From NCBI GenBank assembly GCA_018816625.1, contig JAHIVR010000094.1:1-14829 (forward strand): 14,829 nucleotides of DNA, in the 5' to 3' direction. Shown here in pieces: positions 1 to 5,521 of the stretch. Every line of letters begins with the position of its first letter. The first letter of the stretch is position 1. The DNA is from Nanobdellota archaeon (GTDB lineage Archaea; Nanobdellota; Nanobdellia; Pacearchaeales; GW2011-AR1). The position numbers and the translations under genes were made by a program. The notes beneath the pieces are model-generated. The model made no database searches and was not told where the DNA came from. It saw nothing but the letters and a program-made list of their open reading frames with translations.

Positions 1-1
1 A

Positions 2-901
2 AATAGAGGCAAAAAAACAGGAATACAGTTCTGGAACAATAATGAGAATTTAATCAAAGACTACAAAGAAGCTATAGAAAAATACTTTGAAATAAAACCA
101 TTAATAGTAAAAAGAAATAAACAATTTTCTGTAAGAGTAATTTCAAAAAAAGTTGTAGAAGAATTTAATAATTTAGATAAAAACCTATTAGAAAAAGGAC
201 ATTTGAAAAACATTCCCAAATCAATAATGCAATTACCCCAAAAAAATTTAAAATATTTATTAAGAGCGATGTATAATGGAGACGGTTCAGTAAGTCTACA
301 AAAAAGAAACGGATGTAGAATTTCTTTTGTTTCACCAAATAAAGAACTAGAAGAACAAATAGCTGATTTATTGCTAAGATTTGGCATTAACTCTTCAATC
401 TTTAGAGATAATCACTCAAAAGTGTGGAGATTAGATATTTCTGGACAGGAAAATATTAAAAAGTTCTCAGAAGAAATAAATTTCCTATCTAAGTATAAAA
501 AACAAAGATTAGAAAATTATTGTAAATTAAAAAAATCCTACAAAACAATCACTGATATTGTTCCGAACTGTACAGATAAGATAAATGAAATATTCAAAAC
601 GCTTAATATTAACACTAAAAAAGAAATTGGCCATCAAATTGATTTGGGAGTTGAAAAACAAAGAATATTCCTACAAAAATTAGTAAGGATAGCTATCAAT
701 AAAGCAATGCAAATTAATACTGAAAAAATTTGTAAGATTAAAAAAGAATTAAAAGAGTTGGAAAAGCTGGCATTTGGATATGCTAGATGGGCTAAAATTA
801 AAAAAGTATCAAAAATAAAAAATAAAGAGACAAAATGGGTTTATGATGTTACTATAGAGCCTTATCACACTTTTATTTCTAATGGAATGATACTGCATAA
901 T
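2..901 (+). mobile_element. Intein with LAGLIDADG homing endonuclease in MCM (5' end outside window)
   Basis: The C-terminal splicing blocks are clear: WVYDVTIEPYHTFISNG is block F, and ILHN followed by Thr is block G, with the penultimate His and terminal Asn codons at 896-901 and the +1 Thr at 902. An endonuclease of the LAGLIDADG class is inserted. Its second motif, LLRAMYNGDGSV, is encoded at 257-292 and keeps the acidic residue (Asp codon 281-283). The first motif and the N-terminal splicing block must lie just upstream of base 1. The insertion point is immediately before the Thr of the pre-sensor-1 beta hairpin, a strongly conserved part of MCM. Whether the endonuclease is active cannot be judged without the missing half. 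Confidence 0.93.
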
Positions 902-1699
902 ACAATAACAATTAGTAAAGCAAACGTTCAAGCAACACTAAGAGCAGAAACTTCTGTTTTGGCAGCAGCAAACCCAAAATTCGGTAGGTTTGACCCTTAT
1001 CAAAGCATTGCCCAACAAATTGATCTCCCCCCAACACTCATTAACAGATTTGATGTCATATTCACACTTAGAGACATTCCAAGTAGAGAAAAAGATGAGA
1101 AAATAGCCAGCCATGTGTTATTAGAACACCAGAGTAAAGGAGAGGATATGCTAATTCCAAGAGAAATTTTCAGAAAATACGTTGCTTATGCAAAACAAAG
1201 ATTTCGCCCGGAACTAAGCGATGAGGCCGTTTCGGAAATAAAAAAATTCTATGTAGAATTAAGAAACAAACCAGTATCTTCAGAAAGTGCAATGCGTCCA
1301 ATCCCCATATCCGCAAGACAGTTACAAGCTTTAATAAGGATGGCTGAAGCATCGGCAAAACTAAGATTGAGCAAAGTAGTATCCCTAAATGATGCTAAAA
1401 TTTCTATAGAACTCATGAAGTACTATCTTATGCAGGTGGGATATGATTATGAATCAAAAAGCTTTGATATAGACAAAGCAACAATCGGAATTACAAGTTC
1501 ACAAAGATCAAAGATATTCACAGTAAGAGACACAATAATAGAACTTGAAAATCGCCTGGGAAAGATGATTCCTGTTGAAGAAATAGAAAAAGAACTTGAA
1601 GGGAAAATGACAAAAGAAGAAGTTGAAGAAGCAATAAATAAACTAAACTCCCAAGGAGAAATATTCAAACCAAGAAGAGGTTATGTCGGAAGAACATAA
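2..1699 (+). CDS. mcm: Replicative helicase MCM (3' part), interrupted by an intein
   Basis: The frame is open from base 2, so this is the C-terminal part of a longer gene; the TTG at 203 is not a real start. Codons up to 901 belong to an intein. The mature MCM sequence resumes at 902 with TITISKANVQATLRAE, the pre-sensor-1 hairpin of the MCM AAA+ core, followed by sensor 1 (LAAANPKFGRFD), the arginine-finger segment (LPPTLINRFD), sensor 2 (ISARQLQALIR) and a C-terminal winged helix ending near FKPRRGYVG. MCM is the hexameric ATP-driven 3'-5' helicase that unwinds DNA at replication forks. Walker A and B lie outside the window. The next gene encodes an RPA-like single-strand DNA-binding protein, which fits a replication pair. 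Identification is secure; only the full length is unknown. Confidence 0.96.
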   Translation, partial: NRGKKTGIQFWNNNENLIKDYKEAIEKYFEIKPLIVKRNKQFSVRVISKKVVEEFNNLDKNLLEKGHLKNIPKSIMQLPQKNLKYLLRAMYNGDGSVSLQKRNGCRISFVSPNKELEEQIADLLLRFGINSSIFRDNHSKVWRLDISGQENIKKFSEEINFLSKYKKQRLENYCKLKKSYKTITDIVPNCTDKINEIFKTLNINTKKEIGHQIDLGVEKQRIFLQKLVRIAINKAMQINTEKICKIKKELKELEKLAFGYARWAKIKKVSKIKNKETKWVYDVTIEPYHTFISNGMILHNTITISKANVQATLRAETSVLAAANPKFGRFDPYQSIAQQIDLPPTLINRFDVIFTLRDIPSREKDEKIASHVLLEHQSKGEDMLIPREIFRKYVAYAKQRFRPELSDEAVSEIKKFYVELRNKPVSSESAMRPIPISARQLQALIRMAEASAKLRLSKVVSLNDAKISIELMKYYLMQVGYDYESKSFDIDKATIGITSSQRSKIFTVRDTIIELENRLGKMIPVEEIEKELEGKMTKEEVEEAINKLNSQGEIFKPRRGYVGRT

Positions 1700-1715
1700 C
1701 AGAGAAACATAAATC

Positions 1716-1723
1716 CTTAAAAA
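1716..1723 (+). promoter_or_regulatory. TATA box for the RPA-like gene
   Basis: CTTAAAAA lies about 32 bases before the ATG at 1752, giving a predicted transcript start near 1745 and a leader of only a few bases. A T-rich stretch follows at 1729-1739 and could also end mcm transcripts. No Shine-Dalgarno motif is seen. Confidence 0.55.
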
Positions 1724-1751
1724 CACGCTTTTGTTTTTCAAAACATAAAAA

Positions 1752-2381
1752 ATGAGTGAACAAGAACAATTCAAAAGGAATATAGCATTCAAATTAAGAA
1801 TCGGAGATATCCTGATGGGGAAACCAATACTGAATGAAGAAAGGTTTTCTTTTCTTGAATTAGGTTCTAAAAAAATAATTCGTGCCAATATTGTAGGAAA
1901 TATTGTTGACAAATACGAAAGCCAGGGGGAAACAAGATATCTGAACCTTACTCTTGATGATGGCTCTGGACAGATAAAACTAAAAGCTTTTGGGGATGAC
2001 ACTCAAAAATTCCAAGACATAACCCAAGGACAAACAGTTGTGGTCATAGGAGTGCTAAGACACTGGAATAACGAACTCTACATCTCTCCAGAGATAATAA
2101 GAGAACAGGACCCAAAATACCTCTTAATAAGGAAATTAGAAATTGATAAAGAAAAATCAAAAGATAAAACTGGTTTGGGAAGACAAGAAATAATTGCTGT
2201 AAAAGATAGGATTCTTGGAGCCATAAAGAATGCGGAAGAAACGGGGGGAATTGAGAAAGATAAGCTAATTATGGATCTCAATGATATTTCCCCAGAGATA
2301 ATCAACCAAGAGGTTCAAAAACTTCTAGAAGAAGGAATAGCATTCGAACCTCGACCCGGAAAAGTTAGATATTTGGGTTAA
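1752..2381 (+). CDS. RPA-like single-stranded DNA-binding protein (OB fold plus winged helix)
   Basis: The 209-residue product has an OB fold at about residues 40-118 (IIRANIVGNIVDKY, LNLTLDDGSGQIKLKAFG, VVVIGVLRHWNNELYISPE), the pattern of archaeal and eukaryotic RPA subunits. After a charged linker comes a C-terminal winged-helix segment (about 145-209) ending EPRPGKVRYLG. This order, one OB fold then a winged helix, matches RPA32/RPA2-type subunits, whose tail recruits partners. It is expected to coat single-stranded DNA at forks or repair sites. It sits 52 bases behind mcm on the same strand with its own TATA box. No zinc finger is present, so it is not the large-subunit type. Its stop overlaps the convergent stop of the next gene. 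The OB-fold call is firm; the exact RPA subunit class is less so. Confidence 0.82.
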   Translation: MSEQEQFKRNIAFKLRIGDILMGKPILNEERFSFLELGSKKIIRANIVGNIVDKYESQGETRYLNLTLDDGSGQIKLKAFGDDTQKFQDITQGQTVVVIGVLRHWNNELYISPEIIREQDPKYLLIRKLEIDKEKSKDKTGLGRQEIIAVKDRILGAIKNAEETGGIEKDKLIMDLNDISPEIINQEVQKLLEEGIAFEPRPGKVRYLG

Positions 2382-2917
2382 TTCTTCTTCCCTTTTTTAG
2401 AAAGCCTCTTATTCAAATAATAAGTAAACCATATCAAAGCCACAAGCCCAACAAGCGAGAGAACAAATCTTATCCAGTTCTGAGTGTAAGGCCAAAAAGC
2501 CCCAGCCCCATATATCAAAGTGCCAATTCCTCCACCCATTAGTCCGGTTCCAACAGCCTCAAGCCCAAAATACATCCCCAGGAGAAGAATTATTATTCCC
2601 AAAGGCAAAGCTAAAAAGAAAACATACTTGGACCTATCCTTATTCACGACATCATACTCTACCCAACAATCATCATAAGTATTATACTCACAATAACCCT
2701 GGGGGCAAGGAGTTGTAACGCACTGCCTCTCCTGATAAACCCACGTTCCGTTTTCATTCAAACACTCCTGCTCAGTCTGAACTAACTTTGGAGCATTTGC
2801 AATCCCACAATAATCATCATAATTAGCCTTAGGGAGAATGGTGTTTATTCCGTAAAAGGTTACAAAAATTGTTAATATCATAATTGCAATTGCAAAAAGA
2901 ATATCTTTTAACCTCAT
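2378..2917 (-). CDS. Four-helix membrane protein with Cys-rich external loop
   Basis: I recognise no named family for this 179-residue protein. It has one hydrophobic helix at about 6-26, a polar loop of about 70 residues with six cysteines (37, 52, 66, 71, 77, 84) and an N-G-T sequon, then three helices at about 99-118, 121-141 and 149-168, and a basic tail (KRLSKKGKKN). The positive-inside rule puts the basic tail in the cytoplasm and the Cys-rich loop outside, where the even number of cysteines suggests disulfides. The start at 2917 is supported by a TATA box exactly one helical DNA spacing upstream. Its stop shares bases with the stop of the convergent RPA-like gene. Function is unknown. 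Confidence 0.8.
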   Translation of the reverse strand: MRLKDILFAIAIMILTIFVTFYGINTILPKANYDDYCGIANAPKLVQTEQECLNENGTWVYQERQCVTTPCPQGYCEYNTYDDCWVEYDVVNKDRSKYVFFLALPLGIIILLLGMYFGLEAVGTGLMGGGIGTLIYGAGAFWPYTQNWIRFVLSLVGLVALIWFTYYLNKRLSKKGKKN

Positions 2918-2938
2918 AAAGAATTAAAATCTAAAAGA

Positions 2939-2946
2939 TTTATAAA
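2939..2946. promoter_or_regulatory. Symmetric TATA box serving two divergent genes
   Basis: The perfect palindrome TTTATAAA is centred at 2942.5, which is 25.5 bases from the start codon at 2917 (minus strand) and 25.5 bases from the start codon at 2968 (plus strand). Both mRNAs are therefore predicted to be leaderless and to use the same box in opposite directions. It is the only good TATA match in the 50-base gap. Confidence 0.75.
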
Positions 2947-2967
2947 CCCTACCTTAATATCTCATTT

Positions 2968-3375
2968 ATGGATTATGAGAAATTACTAGAACAAGCTTAT
3001 GAAAAAGTAAAAAAAGGTACTTCTACAGGAGAAAGATTTGAAATACCAAAGATAGAAGGAATGTTTGAAGGGAAAAAAACAATACTAACAAACTTCCTCC
3101 AAATTACCTCCCATATAAGAAGAAAACCAGAACACTTCCAAAAATTTCTTCTTAAGGAGCTAGCAACATCAGGACAATTAGAAGGAGAAAGGCTAGTATT
3201 AAATAATAAAATTCCTAGCGGAAAGATAAATGATAAAATAGAAGCTTACATAAAAGAGTTTGTTTTATGCAAAGAGTGTGGAAAACCAGACACAGAACTA
3301 AAAAAAGAAGATAGATTATCTTTTGTCCACTGCCTGGCCTGCGGAGCAAAACATTCTGTAAGGTCAAAAATATAG
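2968..3375 (+). CDS. eif2b: Translation initiation factor aIF2 subunit beta
   Basis: The 135-residue product matches archaeal aIF2-beta along its length: an N-terminal helix region, the central alpha/beta domain with the signature TILTNFLQITSHIRRKPEHFQKF and the ATSGQLEGERLVLNNK segment, and a C-terminal zinc ribbon with C101-x2-C104 and C122-x2-C125. aIF2 is the heterotrimer that carries initiator Met-tRNA to the small ribosomal subunit; beta stabilises that binding. The size is normal. The start codon sits 25.5 bases from the centre of the TATA palindrome, so the message should be leaderless. It opens a run of translation genes that includes aIF1A and a Dim2-like KH protein, the archaeal version of which is known to contact aIF2-alpha. 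Confidence 0.96.
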   Translation: MDYEKLLEQAYEKVKKGTSTGERFEIPKIEGMFEGKKTILTNFLQITSHIRRKPEHFQKFLLKELATSGQLEGERLVLNNKIPSGKINDKIEAYIKEFVLCKECGKPDTELKKEDRLSFVHCLACGAKHSVRSKI

Positions 3376-3385
3376 CGTAATAAAG

Positions 3386-3393
3386 TTTATAAA
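3386..3393 (+). promoter_or_regulatory. TATA box for the DUF5679 gene
   Basis: TTTATAAA centred at 3389.5 predicts a transcript start near 3415. That leaves a leader of about 31 bases, unlike the leaderless genes around it, and this leader carries a Shine-Dalgarno motif. Confidence 0.65.
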
Positions 3394-3427
3394 ACCCATA
3401 AACCTAACAAGTTTATCTAATTAAATT

Positions 3428-3432
3428 GGAGG
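3428..3432 (+). promoter_or_regulatory. Shine-Dalgarno GGAGG with long A-rich spacer
   Basis: GGAGG is followed by 13 A-rich bases before the ATG at 3446, longer than the usual 5-9. No in-frame alternative start lies closer. Confidence 0.65.
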
Positions 3433-3445
3433 AAAAAACAAAAAA

Positions 3446-3637
3446 ATGGTTAACGGATACTGTGTAAAATGCAAAAAAAAAGGCGTTGAACTTAAAAACC
3501 CAGAGATTCACCAGACGGCTAAAGGTGGATTCATGGCAAAAGGAAAGTGTGGTACTTGCGGGACAACCGTGTGTGCTATGATGTCAAAGGACAATGCTGA
3601 TAAGGCAATCAAAGCTGGTGCGAAAAAAGCTTTTTAA
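3446..3637 (+). CDS. DUF5679 zinc-ribbon protein
   Basis: This 63-residue protein has two metal-binding knuckles, C6-x2-C9 at the N-terminus and C35-x2-C38 with a further C43. The layout YCVKCKKK ... AKGKCGTCGTTV matches the small archaeal DUF5679 family, which often extends to a C-terminal tail of variable sequence; here the tail is Ala/Lys-rich. The paired knuckles indicate one structural zinc ion, and such ribbons usually bind nucleic acid or protein. It lies between aIF2-beta and DUF424 and has its own promoter and the best Shine-Dalgarno site in this block. Its precise role is unknown. Confidence 0.82.
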   Translation: MVNGYCVKCKKKGVELKNPEIHQTAKGGFMAKGKCGTCGTTVCAMMSKDNADKAIKAGAKKAF

Positions 3638-3661
3638 TTTATTATTTTTAATTTAATTTTC
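3638..3661 (+). terminator. T-rich transcription stop after the DUF5679 gene
   Basis: A T/A tract with several runs of four to five T begins right after the stop codon. Archaeal RNA polymerase ends at such tracts without needing a hairpin. The call rests on composition only. Confidence 0.4.
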
Positions 3662-3690
3662 TGTATAATGTAACCTAAAGGAAGTTGAGT

Positions 3691-3755
3691 GTTTAGGCCA
3701 TGTACCATAGTCGCGAAGTTTTAAAAAACTTCTGAAGAAACCTTGGTGTCTTACA
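3691..3755 (+). promoter_or_regulatory. Long, possibly structured 5' leader of the DUF424 gene
   Basis: If the TATA-like TGTATAAT at 3662-3669 is used, transcription starts near 3691 and gives a leader of about 65 bases. It holds a hairpin (GAAGTTT at 3715-3721 pairing with AAACTTC at 3726-3732), an 11-codon upstream ORF (ATG at 3700, stop at 3733-3735), and a small ACC/GGT hairpin directly before GTCTT and the start codon. If transcription starts further upstream, TGTAA at 3669-3673 and AAGG at 3678-3681 can pair with TTACA at 3751-3755 and CCTT at 3741-3744. Structure and start site are inferred. Confidence 0.35.
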
Positions 3756-4052
3756 ATGTTAGTAAACATAATAAAAACCTACAGAGACGTGGTTGCAATT
3801 TGTGATACAGAACTACTTGGAAAGATATTTGAAGAAGGAAAATTCCAATTAGATGTAAAAAATACTTTTTATGGTGGAGAGGAGACAAGTGAAGAGAAGG
3901 CCATAGAAATAATGAAAGACATGGTAATGGAAGATGCAACCTTTAATATAGTTGGAGAAAAATCCGTTCAAGCCGCAATAAAAGCTGGAATTGTAAATGA
4001 AAACGCAATAGGAAAAATTGCTGGAATACCCTTCACACTCATCCTAATCTAA
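3756..4052 (+). CDS. DUF424 family protein
   Basis: The 98-residue product fits the archaeal DUF424 family over its length: VVAICDTELLGKIFEEGKFQLDV, the hallmark FYGGEE segment, a helix rich in acidic residues, then FNIVGEKSVQAAIKAGIVNENAIGKIAGIP. The family is small, cytosolic, almost confined to archaea and without an assigned biochemical role; it is commonly found near translation genes, as here between aIF2-beta and aIF1A. The ATG at 3756 is the natural start because the conserved sequence begins within a few residues of it. A weak GGTG (3745-3748) could pair with the 16S rRNA tail at normal spacing. Family assignment is firm, function unknown. Confidence 0.85.
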   Translation: MLVNIIKTYRDVVAICDTELLGKIFEEGKFQLDVKNTFYGGEETSEEKAIEIMKDMVMEDATFNIVGEKSVQAAIKAGIVNENAIGKIAGIPFTLILI

Positions 4053-4090
4053 TTTATGAAAAAAACACCATTCAATTAAAGTTAGATACT

Positions 4091-4098
4091 TTTATAAA
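4091..4098 (+). promoter_or_regulatory. TATA box for aIF1A
   Basis: TTTATAAA centred at 4094.5 lies exactly 25.5 bases before the ATG at 4120, so the aIF1A message should begin at its start codon. Confidence 0.7.
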
Positions 4099-4119
4099 AC
4101 ACAATCTTTTTTAATTACA

Positions 4120-4443
4120 ATGAAGAGCCAAAGACAACAAGAGCAAGAAGCACCAAAACCAACTCGTGTTAAACTTCCAAGAGGAGAGGAGGTTCTGGGA
4201 ACAATAGAACAACGTCACGGAGGAAATAAAATGATGGTTACGTGCTTAGACGGAAAAACACGTAATTGTCGTGTACCTGGACGCCTAAAACGTGCTTTAT
4301 GGTTAAGACCGGGAGACGTGGTTATAATACAACCATGGGAATTTGACAAAGACAAGGGAGATGTTATATTCAAATACAGAACCAACCAAATTGAATGGTT
4401 AAAAAAGAATGGTTATCTAAAAACAGAAAAGACAGAATTTTAA
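4120..4443 (+). CDS. eif1a: Translation initiation factor aIF1A
   Basis: The 107-residue protein is a full-length aIF1A. A short charged N-terminal tail precedes the S1/OB-fold domain with VKLPRGEEVLGTIEQRHGGNKMMVTCLDGKTRNCRVPGRLKRALWLRPGDVVIIQPWEF, highly conserved in archaea and eukaryotes, and a C-terminal helix (QIEWLKKNGYL). aIF1A binds the A site of the small subunit during initiation and helps position initiator tRNA and aIF2. The start is fixed by the TATA spacing. A 39-codon ORF begins immediately after its stop codon (TAA then ATG), so the two are probably on one transcript. Confidence 0.96.
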   Translation: MKSQRQQEQEAPKPTRVKLPRGEEVLGTIEQRHGGNKMMVTCLDGKTRNCRVPGRLKRALWLRPGDVVIIQPWEFDKDKGDVIFKYRTNQIEWLKKNGYLKTEKTEF

Positions 4444-4563
4444 ATGAAAATAAACTTCAAGGTAATTTTATTAATCCTCGTAATCTTATTATTTTTAGGA
4501 ACCATAATACTCATAGCTTTTGGAAATCCACAGGCAAATGATATAATAAATAAAGTACCATAA
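4444..4563 (+). CDS. 39-residue single-pass membrane peptide
   Basis: An ORF of 39 codons starts directly after the aIF1A stop codon, with no gap. It encodes a short basic N-terminus (MKINFK), a hydrophobic stretch of about 23 residues (VILLILVILLFLGTIILIAF) and a short polar tail (GNPQANDIINKVP). The sequence reads as one transmembrane helix with the N-terminus in the cytoplasm. Abutting ORFs of this kind are usually translated by coupling or re-initiation. I recognise no family. An AT-rich genome can yield hydrophobic ORFs by chance, but the exact abutment, the Lys-then-helix layout and the absence of any other feature here favour a real gene. Confidence 0.6.
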   Translation: MKINFKVILLILVILLFLGTIILIAFGNPQANDIINKVP

Positions 4564-4567
4564 TTAA

Positions 4568-4575
4568 TTTATACA
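4568..4575 (+). promoter_or_regulatory. TATA box for the Dim2-like KH gene
   Basis: TTTATACA centred at 4571.5 predicts a start near 4597 and a leader of about 41 bases. The leader ends with a small AACC/GGTT hairpin and GTCTT three bases before the ATG at 4638, resembling the end of the DUF424 leader. Confidence 0.5.
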
Positions 4576-4637
4576 ATTAAAATGAAAAAACTAAATAAAG
4601 GGAAAGTGTGTGAGAGAAAACCGTAGGTTGTCTTCAA

Positions 4638-5138
4638 ATGATAAAGCTTTTAGTTGATAAGCTTCCAAGAATAACAAAAAACAAGAAAAAACTTGAGAAG
4701 GCTCTTAATGTTAAAATAATAAACAGAGGTAAAGAAGTATTTTTGGATGGTTCTGGAGAAGACGAATACATAGCAGAAAAGGTAATTAACGCCCTAGATT
4801 TTGGATTTCCTTTCTCTACAGCACTTCTAATAAAAGAACAAGACAATCTCTTTGAGATTATTTCCATAAAAGCCCACACAAAAAGGAAAGATCTAGCTAG
4901 CATTCGTTCAAGAATAATAGGAAAAAATGGGAAAACCCTCTCAACACTAACACACCTAACAAAATGTAATTTTGAACTAAAAGATAATGAAGTTGGAATT
5001 ATTGGGAACCCAGAACACATCTACAACGCTCAAGAAGCAATGATCCGTTTAATAAAAGGCTCAAAACAAGCCAATATCTATGCTTATCTTGAAAAACACC
5101 AGGTTCAGCCTGTTGAAGATTTGGGATTGAAAGAATAA
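4638..5138 (+). CDS. Dim2/Pno1-like KH-domain RNA-binding protein
   Basis: The 166-residue product has the two-KH layout of archaeal Dim2 (Pno1/KRR1 relatives). The second KH domain is intact, with the GxxG loop G95-K-N-G98 inside SRIIGKNGKTLSTLTHLTKCNFEL, followed by the family ending in which a Gly-rich turn leads to an alanine-containing helix and a short basic tail. The first domain (residues about 1-60) keeps the KH fold pattern but lacks GxxG (LPRITKNKKKLEKALNVKI). Dim2 proteins bind the 3' end of small-subunit rRNA during maturation, and archaeal Dim2 also binds aIF2-alpha, which fits a position beside aIF2-beta and aIF1A. The stop codon is one base from the end of a convergent tRNA gene. 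Confidence 0.85.
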   Translation: MIKLLVDKLPRITKNKKKLEKALNVKIINRGKEVFLDGSGEDEYIAEKVINALDFGFPFSTALLIKEQDNLFEIISIKAHTKRKDLASIRSRIIGKNGKTLSTLTHLTKCNFELKDNEVGIIGNPEHIYNAQEAMIRLIKGSKQANIYAYLEKHQVQPVEDLGLKE

Positions 5139-5139
5139 A

Positions 5140-5212
5140 CGTCCCGGGTAGGACTCGAACCTACGACTTCACGGTTAACAGCCGTGCGCTCTACCAACTG
5201 AGCTACCAGGAC
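5140..5212 (-). tRNA. tRNA-Asn (anticodon GTT)
   Basis: The minus strand folds into a full cloverleaf of 73 bases. The acceptor stem pairs GTCCTGG with CCGGGAC (one G-T wobble), with discriminator G. The D arm is GCTCAGTTGGTAGAGC, the anticodon stem-loop is CACGG-CTGTTAA-CCGTG with anticodon GTT, and the T arm contains GGTTCGAGTCC. There is no intron and no encoded CCA, so the tail must be added by the CCA enzyme. The 3' end lies one base from the stop of the KH gene on the other strand. A TATA-like TTTAAA centred near 5240.5 fits transcription starting a few bases before the mature 5' end. Confidence 0.97.
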
Positions 5213-5267
5213 ATAGAAGTCATAAATTAATTTTCCTTTTAAACCTTACCCTAGAAAGATTTTCTAA

Positions 5268-5429
5268 TTACATCTGCCCGGTTTCAGTGAACCTTTTCAT
5301 TGCCTTTTCAAGAATTATTTGGGGGGCAAACCCCTTTCTACTGCAAGCCTTGACAAACTCATCATATGTAGCTTGATCTACATTATAATCCAATTTTCTT
5401 TTCTTTGCTCCAGGTGGTGTTGCTGCCAT
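5268..5429 (-). CDS. Small ribbon-helix-helix-like protein (53 residues)
   Basis: This short gene encodes a basic N-terminus (AATPPGAKKRK), a strand-like segment (KLDYNV), a helix (DQATYDEFVKACSRKG), a turn and a second helix (APQIILEKAMKRFTETG). This strand-helix-helix order and size are those of ribbon-helix-helix (MetJ/Arc) DNA-binding domains, which act as dimers. A TTTATAAA box centred 25.5 bases upstream of the ATG supports both expression and the chosen start, and implies a leaderless message. It sits upstream of tRNA-Asn on the same strand and diverges from the nitroreductase gene, so it could regulate that gene; this is inference from position. A chromatin-like role is also possible given the Lys-rich N-terminus. 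Confidence 0.75.
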   Translation of the reverse strand: MAATPPGAKKRKLDYNVDQATYDEFVKACSRKGFAPQIILEKAMKRFTETGQM

Positions 5430-5450
5430 AGCATATCTAGATAAAAACTA

Positions 5451-5458
5451 TTTATAAA
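5451..5458 (-). promoter_or_regulatory. TATA box for the 53-residue protein
   Basis: The palindrome TTTATAAA is centred at 5454.5, 25.5 bases from the start codon at 5429. A separate TTTATAAT at 5495-5502 serves the divergent nitroreductase gene. Confidence 0.7.
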
Positions 5459-5521
5459 CATTTAGAAATAAAAAATCTCCTTTTCAATAACCTTTTTATA
5501 ATCTTCTTTCTTATCTTAAAT

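Noticed and set aside
203..205. TTG at 203 as the start of the MCM gene
   Set aside because: The frame is open back to base 2 and the upstream codons continue intein endonuclease sequence, so the gene starts outside the window.
5140..5212. Possible intron in the tRNA-Asn anticodon loop, common in archaea
   Set aside because: The anticodon loop is a normal seven bases and all arms have standard length.
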